Both the position numbers and the translations under genes were made by a program. A stretch of 64,000 nt of DNA, taken from positions 124,001 to 188,000 of the forward strand of contig NZ_OCNE01000006.1 in NCBI RefSeq assembly GCF_900230195.1. Direction: 5' to 3'. Below the pieces are notes generated by a model that had not been told where the DNA came from, did not search any database, and worked only from the letters and a program-made list of their open reading frames with translations. Each line of letters starts with the position of its first letter. Position 1 is the stretch's first letter. The stretch comes from Streptomyces zhaozhouensis (GTDB lineage: Bacteria > Actinomycetota > Actinomycetes > Streptomycetales > Streptomycetaceae). This document shows, one piece after another, positions 9,069-17,946 of this stretch.

Positions 9069-11621
9069 ATGGAGCTTGCGTCCGCCTCCGCCCGTGTCGC
9101 GGCCGGTGTCGTGGGGCCGCTGGTCAGGAAGTTGTTCGTGCGGGACGGGGTCGGGGCGGGGGTGGTGGATCGCCCGGTGCGGATCGCTTCTCTGGTCTCG
9201 TTTCGGGGGGAGCGGCGGGAGCTTTCGGAGAAGGAGTTGCGGAAGCTGGCCGGCGCGTTGGTGCGGCGTTTCCTCGAGGCGGGTGGGCCGCACGAGGCGC
9301 CAGATGGGGAGGGGCGTCGGGAGTTGGTCGAGGCGTTGGTGCGGTGTCTGCACAGCCTCGGGGATCTCGACATGGACGACGTGCAGGCCGTGGCGCTCGG
9401 GCACCGGGAGTTGGCGCGGCGGTTGCGGCGGCCGGTGGATGTGTCGGCCGAGGTGGAGGCGCGGTTGGACGCTCTGTTGGAGATCTGCTGTCTGCACGTG
9501 CTGAATTTCTTCAGCCAGCGGTCGACCTTCGTTTCCCGCACATTGATCGAGCAGACCCGGCGCATTGACGGTCTGGTCGCGGCCGTTGACCTGCTGGCCG
9601 CTCGTGTTCCGCGCCGAGCGGCGGAGGACGTGCGGTTCGAGACGCGCTACGCCGACCACGTGGTGCGTGCGCACGGCCGGTTGAGTATCCCGGCGGCCGA
9701 TGTCTCGACGGGGTTCCGGGTGCCTTTGGACAGCGCCTATGTGTCGTTGGAGGCGACGGTTCTGCCGGACGGACCGACCGCGGCGGAACGGGTGTTGGCG
9801 GGGGACGGGCGGGTGTTGTTGCGCGGCGCTGCGGGCGCCGGGAAGAGCACGCTGGCGCAGTGGGTGGCGGTGGCGACGGCGCGGCAGAGTCTCGACGAGA
9901 CTCCCGGGCATCTCCTCGGACGGGTGCCTTTCGTTCTCCCGCTGCGACGAGTCGTGCGGGAGGGGCGGTTTCCGCTTCCGGAGGACTTTCTGCGCCGGGT
10001 GGGAAGCGCGGTCGCCGGCGGGCAGCCGGACGGGTGGGTGGACCGGGTGCTCGGCGCGGGGCGCGGGGTGTTGCTGGTCGACGGTGTGGACGAGCTCGGG
10101 GAGGACGAGCGGGCGGAGGCACGTCGTTGGGTGGACGACCTGGTCGGGGAGTTCCCGGGGAATCTGTGGCTGGTGACCGCGCGCCCTTCGGCGGTGCCCG
10201 AGGGCTGGCTGGCCGAGCAGGGTTTCGCCGAGGCGTCGTTGTCACCGATGGGGCGCGGGGAGGTCGCGCGTTTCGTCCGCCGTTGGCACGGTGCCGTCGA
10301 CGCCGGGCGTGCGGGAGGGCACGAGGAGCGCGCGGAGTCACTGGTGACCGCGGTCGGGGCGAACGGTGGACTGGCGCGGCTGGCGACGAATCCGTTGCTG
10401 TGCGGTCTGTTGTGCGCGTGGCACCGGGAGGGGAGCGGGGCGCTGCTGCCGAGCGGGCGGGGGGAACTCTTCGAGGCCGCCCTCCACACGCTGTGGAAAC
10501 GCCGGGAGGGCGGTCCGGGGGGCACGGGCGAGACGTCGATGCGGCTGTTGGAACGGCTGGCGTACTGGATGATCCGCAACGGGGTGGCGGAGGTGGGGCG
10601 CCCGGACGCGCTGCGCCAGGTCGAACGGGCGCTGCTCGCCCTGCCGGGGCGCGCCTCCGTCGCGGCGGAGGAGGCGTGGGACGCCCTGGTGGAACGGTCC
10701 GGTGTGCTGCGCGCGTCGGCGGGGGGTTCCGTCGAGTTCACGCACGGCACGTTCCGGGATTTCCTGGGTGCGAAGGCTCTTGTCGAGGAGGGGGACTTCC
10801 CGCTGCTGCTGAGCATCGCCCGGGAGGTCCGCGGGGAGGACGTCGTGCGGATGGCGGTGGCACGGGGGCGTCCGGAGGAAGCGGCGCGGATTCTCGACGG
10901 GTTGGTCGCGGGCGGCACCGTGCGCGGCGCGCTGCTGGCCGCGGCGTGTCTGGACCACGCCGGGCGCGTCGACCCCGGGGTGCGGGCTCGGGTCGTGGCG
11001 CGGGTCTCCGAGCTGGTTCCGCCGCGGGACTGGGCCGCGGCGCGGCAGTTGGCGGACGGGGGCGGGGGCGTGGTGCTGGAGCTGCTGCCGGGGCCGGAGT
11101 CGTGCGGCGAACGGGAGGCACCGTTCGTGGTCGCGGCGGCGGGGCGCACGGGTGACGACGCGGCGCTCCCGCTGCTGGCGCGCTACCGCACGCACCCGAG
11201 TCTGGAGGTCCGCCGTCAACTCGTCTGGTGCTGGCACCGGTTCGACACCGAGCGGTACGCCGAGGAGGTGCTGCGGCACGTGGACGAGCGGGGGGTCTAC
11301 TTCACCGTTCATCGTCCCGAGCATCTGCGGGCGTTGCGCGCGCTGGGCGGGCGCAGCCGGGTGCACGTCGCCTTCGACTGCGACCCGGGCGAGTTGGTGG
11401 AGCTCGTCGACGGGGAGCGCCTGACCCATCTGTGGCTCCGGGAGGGCCTCCGGGCGCGGAGCGGCGCGGGGGGTGCCGGGGGCGCGGGGGGCGCCGCGTG
11501 GCTGGCGGCCCTGCCGGCGCTGCGCGTGCTCGTCCTTCCTGAGGGAGCTGAGGGCTCGGTGCCCTCGCTGCCGCCCGGCGTCGACGTGCGGTTCGCGCGC
11601 AGAGGCGAGGTCGTCTTCTGA
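9069..11621 (+). CDS. NACHT-domain STAND NTPase, probable defence protein
   Basis: This 850-residue protein has an N-terminal helical region (about 1-230, ELASASARVAAGVVGPLVRKLF), as in the NACHT N-terminal helical families. The NACHT ATPase follows: Walker A GAAGAGKST with Lys259, Walker B LLVDGVDELGED with Asp338, and a sensor segment WLVTARPS. A winged-helix/helical region contains the NACHT-associated FTHGTFRDFLGAKAL. The C-terminal third has HEAT-like alpha repeats (LPLLARYRTHPSLEVRRQLVWCW). Bacterial NACHT proteins of this layout can protect against phage by sensing infection. ATG 9069 was chosen because the domain begins there. The gene is alone on its strand, so any effector activity would be in the protein itself. 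Confidence 0.85.
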   Translation: MELASASARVAAGVVGPLVRKLFVRDGVGAGVVDRPVRIASLVSFRGERRELSEKELRKLAGALVRRFLEAGGPHEAPDGEGRRELVEALVRCLHSLGDLDMDDVQAVALGHRELARRLRRPVDVSAEVEARLDALLEICCLHVLNFFSQRSTFVSRTLIEQTRRIDGLVAAVDLLAARVPRRAAEDVRFETRYADHVVRAHGRLSIPAADVSTGFRVPLDSAYVSLEATVLPDGPTAAERVLAGDGRVLLRGAAGAGKSTLAQWVAVATARQSLDETPGHLLGRVPFVLPLRRVVREGRFPLPEDFLRRVGSAVAGGQPDGWVDRVLGAGRGVLLVDGVDELGEDERAEARRWVDDLVGEFPGNLWLVTARPSAVPEGWLAEQGFAEASLSPMGRGEVARFVRRWHGAVDAGRAGGHEERAESLVTAVGANGGLARLATNPLLCGLLCAWHREGSGALLPSGRGELFEAALHTLWKRREGGPGGTGETSMRLLERLAYWMIRNGVAEVGRPDALRQVERALLALPGRASVAAEEAWDALVERSGVLRASAGGSVEFTHGTFRDFLGAKALVEEGDFPLLLSIAREVRGEDVVRMAVARGRPEEAARILDGLVAGGTVRGALLAAACLDHAGRVDPGVRARVVARVSELVPPRDWAAARQLADGGGGVVLELLPGPESCGEREAPFVVAAAGRTGDDAALPLLARYRTHPSLEVRRQLVWCWHRFDTERYAEEVLRHVDERGVYFTVHRPEHLRALRALGGRSRVHVAFDCDPGELVELVDGERLTHLWLREGLRARSGAGGAGGAGGAAWLAALPALRVLVLPEGAEGSVPSLPPGVDVRFARRGEVVF

Positions 11622-11639
11622 GGCGGCGCGCCTCGGCGT

Positions 11640-13553
11640 TCACCAGGAGCCGCCCCCTCCCCCGCCGTCCCCGCCGCCGACGCCTCCGCTGTCGCCGCCG
11701 CCGCTGTATCCCGAGGAGCCGGAGCCCGAGGAGCCGGAGGAGGAGCCCGAGGTGAGGGCGGAGCCCGAGGAGGACGGCGTGGTCGCGGCGGCGACGGCCG
11801 CCAGCGGGAGGTGGGCGGCCAGCAGCGGCCGGTGCGTGGCGTCGTCCACGGGCAGGCGGGTCCCGGCGCGGGAGCCGCGGCGCCCGGCCCTCGTCGCGGC
11901 GGCCGTCCAGGTCCCGCCCGCGCCGAGGGCCACCGCCCAGGCCGCGGTCCGGTCGGCGGGTACCGGGTCCTCGGTCTCGGCCAGGTGGCGTCGGTAGGAC
12001 TCGGTCTCGCACCACAGTCGGGAACCGCGCGCGGTGAGCGCCCGCAGCTCCCAGGCGCGCACCAGGGCCGCGAGCCCCGCGCCGGCCAGGGCGGCGCCCA
12101 GCGCCAGCGGTGTCCGCCAGCCCGCGCCCGGGTCCGCGACATCCGTGGCCGCGAACGCCACCGCGACCGTGCCGACGGCGGCGGCGACCGCGCCGGCCCG
12201 GCGGGCCGCCCGGCGGCGGCGCTCGCCGGCCGGCTCCCACAGCCCCTCCCCGCCGCTGCGCCGCCACTCCTCCAGCCGCTCGCGGAGCAGCTTCCAGGCG
12301 TTGGCGAACGCCCTGTTGTACTGGCCGAGCGGGACGCGCGGCTTGCGGGCGAACACGGTCTCCAGGAACTCCGGGGTCAACGGGTCGGCGCGCTCCGGGG
12401 GAAGGGCCTCCACGGGGAGGGCGTCGATCGGGGCGCTCTCGGCGGGGCTCGCGCCCCGGGCCGGCTCCGCGCCGTCGGCGGAGGCCGCGCCGTCGGCGCC
12501 CGTCGGCTCCTCGCCGACCCGGTGCAGCACCGGGCGTCTGCCGCCGCTGACCGTCAGGTGGCCGTGCGCCGCCGCCGTCAGCAGCCACGCCGCCAGGTGC
12601 TCGTCGCGCACCCGGTCGGCGAGCAGGATGCCGGCACGCGCCGGGTCGATGTCCGCCGGCGGCTCGTCCCGGGGGGTGACCGAGGCCGCGAGCCGGGCGA
12701 CGTCCGTCCGCCGGCTGCCGCCGTCCGGCCGGCCGACCCGCGCCCGCCCGGCCCACCGCACCGACTCGGCGACCAGCGCCGTCGCGAGCATCGCCGCCAG
12801 CGTGGCCCACAGCCACCCGGCCGCCGCGCCGTCCCCGCGCTCGACGGCGTCCGCGGCGCCGCCGGGCGGCCGCGGCAGCGGCGCCGCGCCGTCCGGCTCC
12901 GGCGCGCCTATCTCGGCGTAGAGCGTCAGCCCCTCGCCCGCGTCCAGACCGTCCCGCACGACCGTCAACTGTCCCGGCGCGGACTGCCGTTGGCCGCCGC
13001 AGTCGTCCCCCGAACCCGCGCCGCCCGCCGCGCAGACCGGCGACCGCAGGGCGAACGGGCTGGTCAGATGCACGTCTATGCGGTCGATCGGCACCTCCCA
13101 CCCGGCGCCGACGGCGTCCCACGCCAGCCACTGCTCGTCCCCGAGGCTCGGGAGCGTGTAGTCGATCCGGTACCGGTGGGCTCCGGTCACCGTCGTGTCG
13201 GGGTCGCCGATCACGACGCGCGTGAAGGGCTCGGTCTCCTCCTCGACGCGGAACGGCACGGGCTCGCCGTCGGCCGTCACGGAGACGTCGCTCACCTCGC
13301 CCGCGTCCGTCCCCGGGATGTCGCGCAGGATGCCGTGTCGCCGCTCGCCGCCGAAGTCGTAGTCGACGACCTCGGTGATCCGGGCCGTGCCGTCCTCCGC
13401 CAGCTCAGCGCCGACCCACATCCGGGGCACGCGCTCCCCGGGACCCGACCCCAACAGCGCGCCGAACAGCCCGACCAGTCCGACCACCAACGCGCCCGCC
13501 AGCAGCCACCCCGCGTCGCGCCGCCGCCGCGCCGTCACCGACCCCGCACGCAT
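11640..13553 (-). CDS. DUF2207 membrane protein with Gly/Ser-rich tail
   Basis: A 637-residue membrane protein. It has an N-terminal transmembrane segment (DAGWLLAGALVVGLVGLFGALL) and an extracytoplasmic DUF2207 beta domain (ITEVVDYDFGGERRHGILRDIPG). A second membrane segment lies near WLWATLAAMLATALVA, followed by a cytoplasmic region with two further hydrophobic stretches. It ends in a Gly/Ser-rich tail finishing GGGGGGSW. DUF2207 proteins are widespread and their role is unknown; the GGxGGG tails are typical. ATG 13553 follows GGGGG at plausible distance; GTG 13577 is the alternative. It converges on the NACHT gene with an 18-bp gap. Confidence 0.85.
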   Translation of the reverse strand: MRAGSVTARRRRDAGWLLAGALVVGLVGLFGALLGSGPGERVPRMWVGAELAEDGTARITEVVDYDFGGERRHGILRDIPGTDAGEVSDVSVTADGEPVPFRVEEETEPFTRVVIGDPDTTVTGAHRYRIDYTLPSLGDEQWLAWDAVGAGWEVPIDRIDVHLTSPFALRSPVCAAGGAGSGDDCGGQRQSAPGQLTVVRDGLDAGEGLTLYAEIGAPEPDGAAPLPRPPGGAADAVERGDGAAAGWLWATLAAMLATALVAESVRWAGRARVGRPDGGSRRTDVARLAASVTPRDEPPADIDPARAGILLADRVRDEHLAAWLLTAAAHGHLTVSGGRRPVLHRVGEEPTGADGAASADGAEPARGASPAESAPIDALPVEALPPERADPLTPEFLETVFARKPRVPLGQYNRAFANAWKLLRERLEEWRRSGGEGLWEPAGERRRRAARRAGAVAAAVGTVAVAFAATDVADPGAGWRTPLALGAALAGAGLAALVRAWELRALTARGSRLWCETESYRRHLAETEDPVPADRTAAWAVALGAGGTWTAAATRAGRRGSRAGTRLPVDDATHRPLLAAHLPLAAVAAATTPSSSGSALTSGSSSGSSGSGSSGYSGGGDSGGVGGGDGGGGGGSW

Positions 13554-13706
13554 CCCCTGGCCCCCGTATCGCCTCACTCCGACTGGAAAGGAGACTAACG
13601 GCCATGTCTGACAACGGGGAGGTTCCGCCGTCGGCCGCCCCGGCCCAGGGCGCCGGAGCCGAAGTGCGGAGCCAGGAGCTCGGAGGCAGGAGCCCGGAGG
13701 CAGGCC

Positions 13707-14246
13707 CTAGCTGGCCGCGGCGCCCAACCCCGCCTCCCGCAGGATCCGTTCCACCGTCGCCGCGAAGCCGCTCGTCTCCGGGACGACGGACTCGACCCCG
13801 CTCGGCAGCAGGTCGAGTGGCCGGTACCAGTCGCGCATCTCGGCCTCCCCGTACTCCGCCGCCTGCGGCTTGCCGGCGTGGCGGCGCAGCGTCTCCTCGA
13901 AGGAGACGTCGAGGTAGTAGTGGTGTGTGCGCCCCCGGTGGTCCCGGCGCAGCGCTTCGAGCATGGGCCCGTAGTGGGCGGCGTACAGGATGCCCTCGAC
14001 GACCACGTGGTATCCGTGCTCCAGCGCGTAGCGGGCGACCGTGTCGATCAGGCCGATGTTCGCGCCGTCGGCGACGTCCCGCTCGCGCAGCACGACGCGC
14101 CGCAGGTTGTCCTGCCCGACCAGCGCCATGCCGCGCCCGTGGCGGCGTCTGACCTCGGCGGCGACGGTCGACTTGCCGGAGGCCGAGTTCCCCCGGAGCA
14201 CGACCAGCCGGGTCGCCGCCGAGCCGACCCCCCTCCCACCCGTCAC
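13707..14246 (-). CDS. P-loop kinase-like AAA ATPase
   Basis: A 179-residue P-loop protein: RLVVLRGNSASGKSTVAAEV is the Walker A, followed by VGQDNLRRVVL and HVVVEGILYAAHYGPML. This pattern is like zeta-toxin, uridine-kinase or gluconate-kinase-like small-molecule kinases. The substrate is unknown. The GTG start at 14246 overlaps the TGA of the upstream DinB gene by 4 bp, so the two are translationally coupled. Streptomyces genomes often annotate such proteins simply as AAA family ATPase. Confidence 0.8.
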   Translation of the reverse strand: MTGGRGVGSAATRLVVLRGNSASGKSTVAAEVRRRHGRGMALVGQDNLRRVVLRERDVADGANIGLIDTVARYALEHGYHVVVEGILYAAHYGPMLEALRRDHRGRTHHYYLDVSFEETLRRHAGKPQAAEYGEAEMRDWYRPLDLLPSGVESVVPETSGFAATVERILREAGLGAAAS

Positions 14247-14950
14247 CGCGCGCGAGCCCGGAACAGGTCGCGCAGCAGGGCGATTTCGGCCATATGGTGG
14301 ATGAACTCCAGGTTCGCGCCCCCCAGCACGCTGGCGTAGGTGTCGTCCGCGTCGGAGGCGTAGGGATAGCGGGAGAAGCCAACCGTGTCGAGCTGCTCCC
14401 CGGTGAGGGTGGCGACACTGTCGCGCCAGCGGCCGATCGTCTCCCAGAAGCGCGCCAGCGCCAGTTCGGCGGAGGGCGTGAAGTCGACCAGCGTCTTCGG
14501 TTCCCGTCGCCGGCCGAACGCCCAGTCCCAGCCGCCCTCGAAGTGGAAGTGCAGATGCCCCAGCCGCCAGGCGATCGTCGTCACGGGCGTCGGCTCGGGC
14601 TCGGGGTTCCCCGGATGCGCCAGCACCTCCTCGACCCGCTCGACACCGACGCTCCAGTCCTCGGCGATCTTCGCGACGGTCATGCCGCCGGCGGCCTGCC
14701 GCGCGACCTCGGCGTACTCGCTCGGCGGGATGTCCGGCGCGCCCTGGTCGAGCACCCACTCCCCCGGCCCGAACGCCCGCGGCGTCCTCGCCTCGGCCCG
14801 ACGCCGGACGGACCAGCAGCCGGGCACCGGCTCCCACAGGTACTCCTCGTCGCCGAGCCCGGTCAGCCGGACCCGCGCCATCTCGCTCGCCTGGTCGAAC
14901 TGTTCCAGAAGCAACCCCAGTCGGGTGTCCCGCGCGCCCGTGGTCTCCAC
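14243..14950 (-). CDS. DinB superfamily protein
   Basis: A 235-residue protein of the DinB/YfiT four-helix bundle type. The first helix is LLLEQFDQASEMARVRLTGL and the family motif EYLWEPVPGCWSVRRR follows. Later come WRLGHLHFHFEGGWDWAFG and the metal-type histidine pair EFIHHMAEIALLRDLFR. DinB proteins are often metal-dependent thiol transferases or hydrolases; the substrate is not known here. The longer open frame upstream is not homologous, so I chose GTG 14950 with AGGGG six bases upstream. It is followed by the overlapping kinase gene. Confidence 0.85.
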   Translation of the reverse strand: METTGARDTRLGLLLEQFDQASEMARVRLTGLGDEEYLWEPVPGCWSVRRRAEARTPRAFGPGEWVLDQGAPDIPPSEYAEVARQAAGGMTVAKIAEDWSVGVERVEEVLAHPGNPEPEPTPVTTIAWRLGHLHFHFEGGWDWAFGRRREPKTLVDFTPSAELALARFWETIGRWRDSVATLTGEQLDTVGFSRYPYASDADDTYASVLGGANLEFIHHMAEIALLRDLFRARAR

Positions 14951-15104
14951 AACGGCCCCTGCCTTCCCGTCTCCACGCCCCCGCGCCCCGCCGAGGGCCG
15001 GGGCGCCCCATCCGCCCCAGCGTGTTCCGCCCCAGCGTGGCCGACGACCGGGGGCGGCGCGAGTCTTTATATCTCTGTAACAGGCGGCCTGATGGCATGA
15101 GGGC

Positions 15105-15767
15105 ATGAGGGTTCTGATTGCCGAAGACCACCGGGTGCTGGCCCGCACCGTCGCCAAGGGGCTGCGCCGCGCGTCGATCGCGGTCGACGTGGCGGCGACG
15201 GGGGACGAGGCCGAGCGGATGTGCCAGCTGACCGACTACGACGTGCTCGTTCTCGACCGAGATCTTCCGGTGATGACCGGGGACGAGGTGTGCCGGAGAG
15301 TGCGGCGGCTGCCGCGTCCGCCCCGCGTGATGATGCTGACGGCGGCCGGCGACCTCGCGGAGAGGGTCTACGGGCTGGAGGAGTTGGGCGCCGACGACTA
15401 CCTGGCCAAGCCCTTCGACTTCCCTGAGCTGCTGGCCCGCATCCATGTGCTGCACCGCCGCGCGCCGACGCCTCCACCCTCGGTGCTGCGGTGCGGCCGG
15501 ATAGAGATGGACCGCAACCGCCACGAAGTCCTCGTCGACGGCCGGCCGGTCGATCTCACGCCGAAGGAGTTCGCCGTTCTCCGCCTGCTGTTGGCGTCGG
15601 GGGGCGAGCCGGTCTCGCGCCGCGAGCTGGTGCGCACCGTCTGGGACGAGCATCTGGACCCGGAGACCAGCGCCGTGCGCGCCACGGTCAGCCGGCTGCG
15701 GACGAAGCTCGGCGGCCCCGGCACGATCACCGCCGCCACCGGCCGCGGCTACCGGCTCATGTCGTGA
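15105..15767 (+). CDS. OmpR/PhoB-type response regulator
   Basis: A 220-residue transcription factor. The receiver domain (about 1-115) has the acidic pocket AEDH, phosphoacceptor Asp51 (LVLDRDLPVM), Thr79-type MLTAAGD and Lys in LAKPFD. The C-terminal winged helix (about 125-220) reads LTPKEFAVLRLLLAS ... ATVSRLRTKLGG ... TGRGYRL. It forms an operon with the next gene through a 4-bp GTGA overlap, so that kinase is its partner. The upstream gap contains an AT-rich patch (TTTATATCTCTGTAACA, 15066-15082) that may be the promoter. Confidence 0.95.
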   Translation: MRVLIAEDHRVLARTVAKGLRRASIAVDVAATGDEAERMCQLTDYDVLVLDRDLPVMTGDEVCRRVRRLPRPPRVMMLTAAGDLAERVYGLEELGADDYLAKPFDFPELLARIHVLHRRAPTPPPSVLRCGRIEMDRNRHEVLVDGRPVDLTPKEFAVLRLLLASGGEPVSRRELVRTVWDEHLDPETSAVRATVSRLRTKLGGPGTITAATGRGYRLMS

Positions 15768-17245
15768 ACGGCAACGGGGACGGGGACGGCAGCGGAGACG
15801 GGGGCCGAGAAGGGGACGAGGGCGTGAACGGGGACGGGGACAGGGACGGCAACGGCAACGGGGACGGGGGCGCGGACGGAGCGGTGCGCGGGCGCGGGGG
15901 CGGCGTGCTGAACGGGAACGGGGCGACGGCCGGGGAGGAGAACGGGCCGGCGCGCGACGGGAGTCGCGTCGCGCGGGGCGGCGGCCGCTGGTCGCGGCTG
16001 CCGTTCGTGACCCGGCTCGCGCTCGGCTTCGGCGGCCTCTTCCTGCTGTCGGGGACCGCGCTGCTGGCCTTCGTCGTCACCCTGGCGCGCCACGGGACCG
16101 CCACCCGGTCCCCCGGCATCGCCGTCGCGAAAGACGAGGACGCCGGGGACGGGCCGATGGACACGACCGGCTACCTCCCGACCGAGGAGGGCGACCCGGA
16201 GCCCTCCGGGTCGACGGAGGCGTCCGGCGCGGGCGGCCCCACCGTCCCGGGCGGGGAGGGCGAGCCGCGCGAGGTCTCGTTGCGGGTGCTCGACGCGACC
16301 ATCCAGTCGGTGCAGGACACCGCCGTGCAGCAGATGCTGGTCTGGTCGGGCATCGGGCTGGGGCTGATGACCGTCCTGGTGGTTCTCACCGGCCGGTGGC
16401 TGGCCCGGCGCGCGCTGCGGCCGGTGACCGCCGTCACCGACACGGCGCTGCGGATCAGCGAGACCAGCCTGGACCGGCGCCTCGATCTGTCGGGCCCCGA
16501 CGACGAGTTGCACCACCTGGCGGACGCGTTCGACTCGATGTTGGCACGGCTCCAGGCGGCCTTCGACAGTCAACGCCGCTTCGTGGCCAACGCCTCCCAC
16601 GAGCTGCGCACCCCGCTGGCCGCCCAACGCGTCAGCATCGAGGTCGGCCTGGCCGATCCGCTCCCCGAGCACCTCGTGGAGACCCGCGACGACCTGCTGA
16701 CCACCAACCGCGAGGCGGAGCGGCTCATCGCCTCCCTGCTGGTCCTCTCGCGCGGGGAGCGCGGCTTGGAGCACAGGGAGGAGGTGGAGCTGGCCGAGAC
16801 GACCGAGGAGGCGGTCGACGGGCTGCGCCGCGTCGCCGAGGAGAAGGGGCTCACGCTGCGCACCCGGCTGAGCGACCCCGCGCGGACCACCGGGGACCCG
16901 GTGCTTCTGCGCCATCTCGTGGTCAACCTGGTGGGCAACGCGCTCCAGTACAACCGCCCGGACGGCCGCGTCGAGGTGACGCTCGACGGCGCGACCCTGA
17001 CGGTCGCCAACACCGGGGCTCCCGTCCCCGCCGACCAGATAGCCGGGCTCTTCGAGCCCTTCCGCCGCCTCGGGCAGGACCGCGTCGGCACGACGGGGCA
17101 CGGGCTCGGCCTGTCCATCGTCCGCTCCATAGCCAGGGCCCACGGGGCCGCGCTGCGCGCCGAGCCGGGCCCGGACGGCGGGCTCGCGATCACCGTCGAC
17201 TTCGTGCGCGAGGCGACGCGAAGGGCCGTTGTCACGGCCAGATAA
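15764..17245 (+). CDS. Membrane sensor histidine kinase with Asn/Gly/Asp-rich N-terminus
   Basis: A 493-residue kinase partner of the preceding regulator, starting at GTG 15764 that overlaps its stop by 4 bp. The first about 70 residues are a low-complexity N/G/D repeat of cytoplasmic character. Two transmembrane helices follow (LALGFGGLFLLSGTALLAFVV and MLVWSGIGLGLMTVLVVLTG) around a short extracytoplasmic loop. Next come a HAMP domain, the HisKA box FVANASHELRTPLA with His279, and HATPase motifs (LVGNALQYN, GHGLGLSIVRSIA). The adjacent small secreted protein gene may be a target or signal. The N-terminal extension is unusual and is discussed separately. Confidence 0.93.
   Translation: MNGNGDGDGSGDGGREGDEGVNGDGDRDGNGNGDGGADGAVRGRGGGVLNGNGATAGEENGPARDGSRVARGGGRWSRLPFVTRLALGFGGLFLLSGTALLAFVVTLARHGTATRSPGIAVAKDEDAGDGPMDTTGYLPTEEGDPEPSGSTEASGAGGPTVPGGEGEPREVSLRVLDATIQSVQDTAVQQMLVWSGIGLGLMTVLVVLTGRWLARRALRPVTAVTDTALRISETSLDRRLDLSGPDDELHHLADAFDSMLARLQAAFDSQRRFVANASHELRTPLAAQRVSIEVGLADPLPEHLVETRDDLLTTNREAERLIASLLVLSRGERGLEHREEVELAETTEEAVDGLRRVAEEKGLTLRTRLSDPARTTGDPVLLRHLVVNLVGNALQYNRPDGRVEVTLDGATLTVANTGAPVPADQIAGLFEPFRRLGQDRVGTTGHGLGLSIVRSIARAHGAALRAEPGPDGGLAITVDFVREATRRAVVTAR
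15768..15890 (+). repeat. GGGGAC/GGCAAC hexanucleotide low-complexity repeat inside a gene
   Basis: The start of the histidine kinase gene is built from imperfect GGGGAC, GGCAAC and GGGGGC hexamers, giving alternating Gly-Asp and Gly-Asn. Hexamer units can expand or contract without changing frame. Confidence 0.8.
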
Positions 17246-17369
17246 GGAAAGTCGCCGGAAGACCGTTGATCCGTTTACCGGGCTGAACGTGGCCCCGCGA
17301 TGTGATGGAGGCACGAACACGGCGGACGGCCGAGTTCGAGAACCGAGTCAAGGAATCAGGGAGCCCGTC

Positions 17370-17666
17370 ATGCGCAAGTTCAAGGTTGTGGGAATCATCG
17401 CCTCGTCCGTCGCCGCCATCGGCCTGACCGCCCTCGCCGCCACCTCCGCCAACGCCTCCGACGGTGGCGAGGACGCCGAGCGCGAGCGCACCACCTCCGG
17501 CCAGACCGAGTCCGGCCCGACCCAGCCCGGCGAGGGCGACATCGAACTCGGTGCGGGTGTCAGCGTGAAGAAGAACGAGGACGGCTCGATGGAGATCGTC
17601 CAGCTCACCGAGGAGGAGGCCGAGGAGATGGACGGCTGGCAGCCGGTCACCCCGCCCGCCGAGTGA
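17370..17666 (+). CDS. Small acidic secreted protein
   Basis: A 98-residue protein with a signal peptide ([24 protein letters not shown], cleavage near ANAS) and a strongly acidic, Glu/Thr-rich mature part ending in [22 protein letters not shown] precedes ATG 17370. It lies 124 bp after the sensor kinase and is ended by a strong hairpin, so it could be read through from the two-component operon or from its own promoter. No family recognised. A role as a ligand or modulator of the sensor is possible but unsupported. Confidence 0.75.
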   Translation: MRKFKVVGIIASSVAAIGLTALAATSANASDGGEDAERERTTSGQTESGPTQPGEGDIELGAGVSVKKNEDGSMEIVQLTEEEAEEMDGWQPVTPPAE

Positions 17667-17691
17667 CCCCCGGCGGTACGCAGGGCGAGCC

Positions 17692-17733
17692 GGGGCCGTG
17701 TGGTCCGCGCGCGCGAGCGGACCACACGGCCCC
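17692..17733. terminator. Strong hairpin terminator
   Basis: A perfect 17-bp stem (17692-17708 with 17717-17733) closes an 8-nt GCGCGCGA loop, 25 bp after the small secreted protein gene. It should end the transcript of the two-component region. Confidence 0.85.
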
Positions 17734-17753
17734 GCCCCCCACCCCCACCGGAC

Positions 17754-17873
17754 GACCGGCATGACCGGCACGACCGGCACGACCGGCACGGCAGACGCGG
17801 CAGACGCGATCGGTGTGATCGGTGTGATCGGTGTGACCGGTGTGACCGGTGTGACCGGTGTGACCGGTGTGAC
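17754..17873. repeat. 9-bp periodic tandem array before the AraC-type gene
   Basis: The array has about 13 units of 9 bp: four GACCGGCAC-like units (17754-17789), two GGCAGACGC, then seven CGGTGTGAT/CGGTGTGAC units (17811-17873). It ends 73 bp before the GTG of the AraC-type regulator. No protein in any frame here looks real. Confidence 0.85.
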
Positions 17874-17946
17874 CGGACAACTGACGCGAGCGCACGACCG
17901 ATCGACCGCCCGCGGGCATCCGCGCGCCGGCGCCTAAGCTGACGGG

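Noticed and set aside
13604..14152. Plus-strand frame starting MSDNGEVPPSAAPAQG with a good ribosome-binding site
   Set aside because: After about 35 residues it runs antisense through the P-loop kinase gene and becomes Arg/Pro-rich. The strong start may be a remnant of a lost gene, but no intact product is supported.
17698..17942. Short plus-strand frames across the 9-bp array, such as [21 protein letters not shown]
   Set aside because: They are translations of the tandem repeat, open in several frames, and have no ribosome-binding site.
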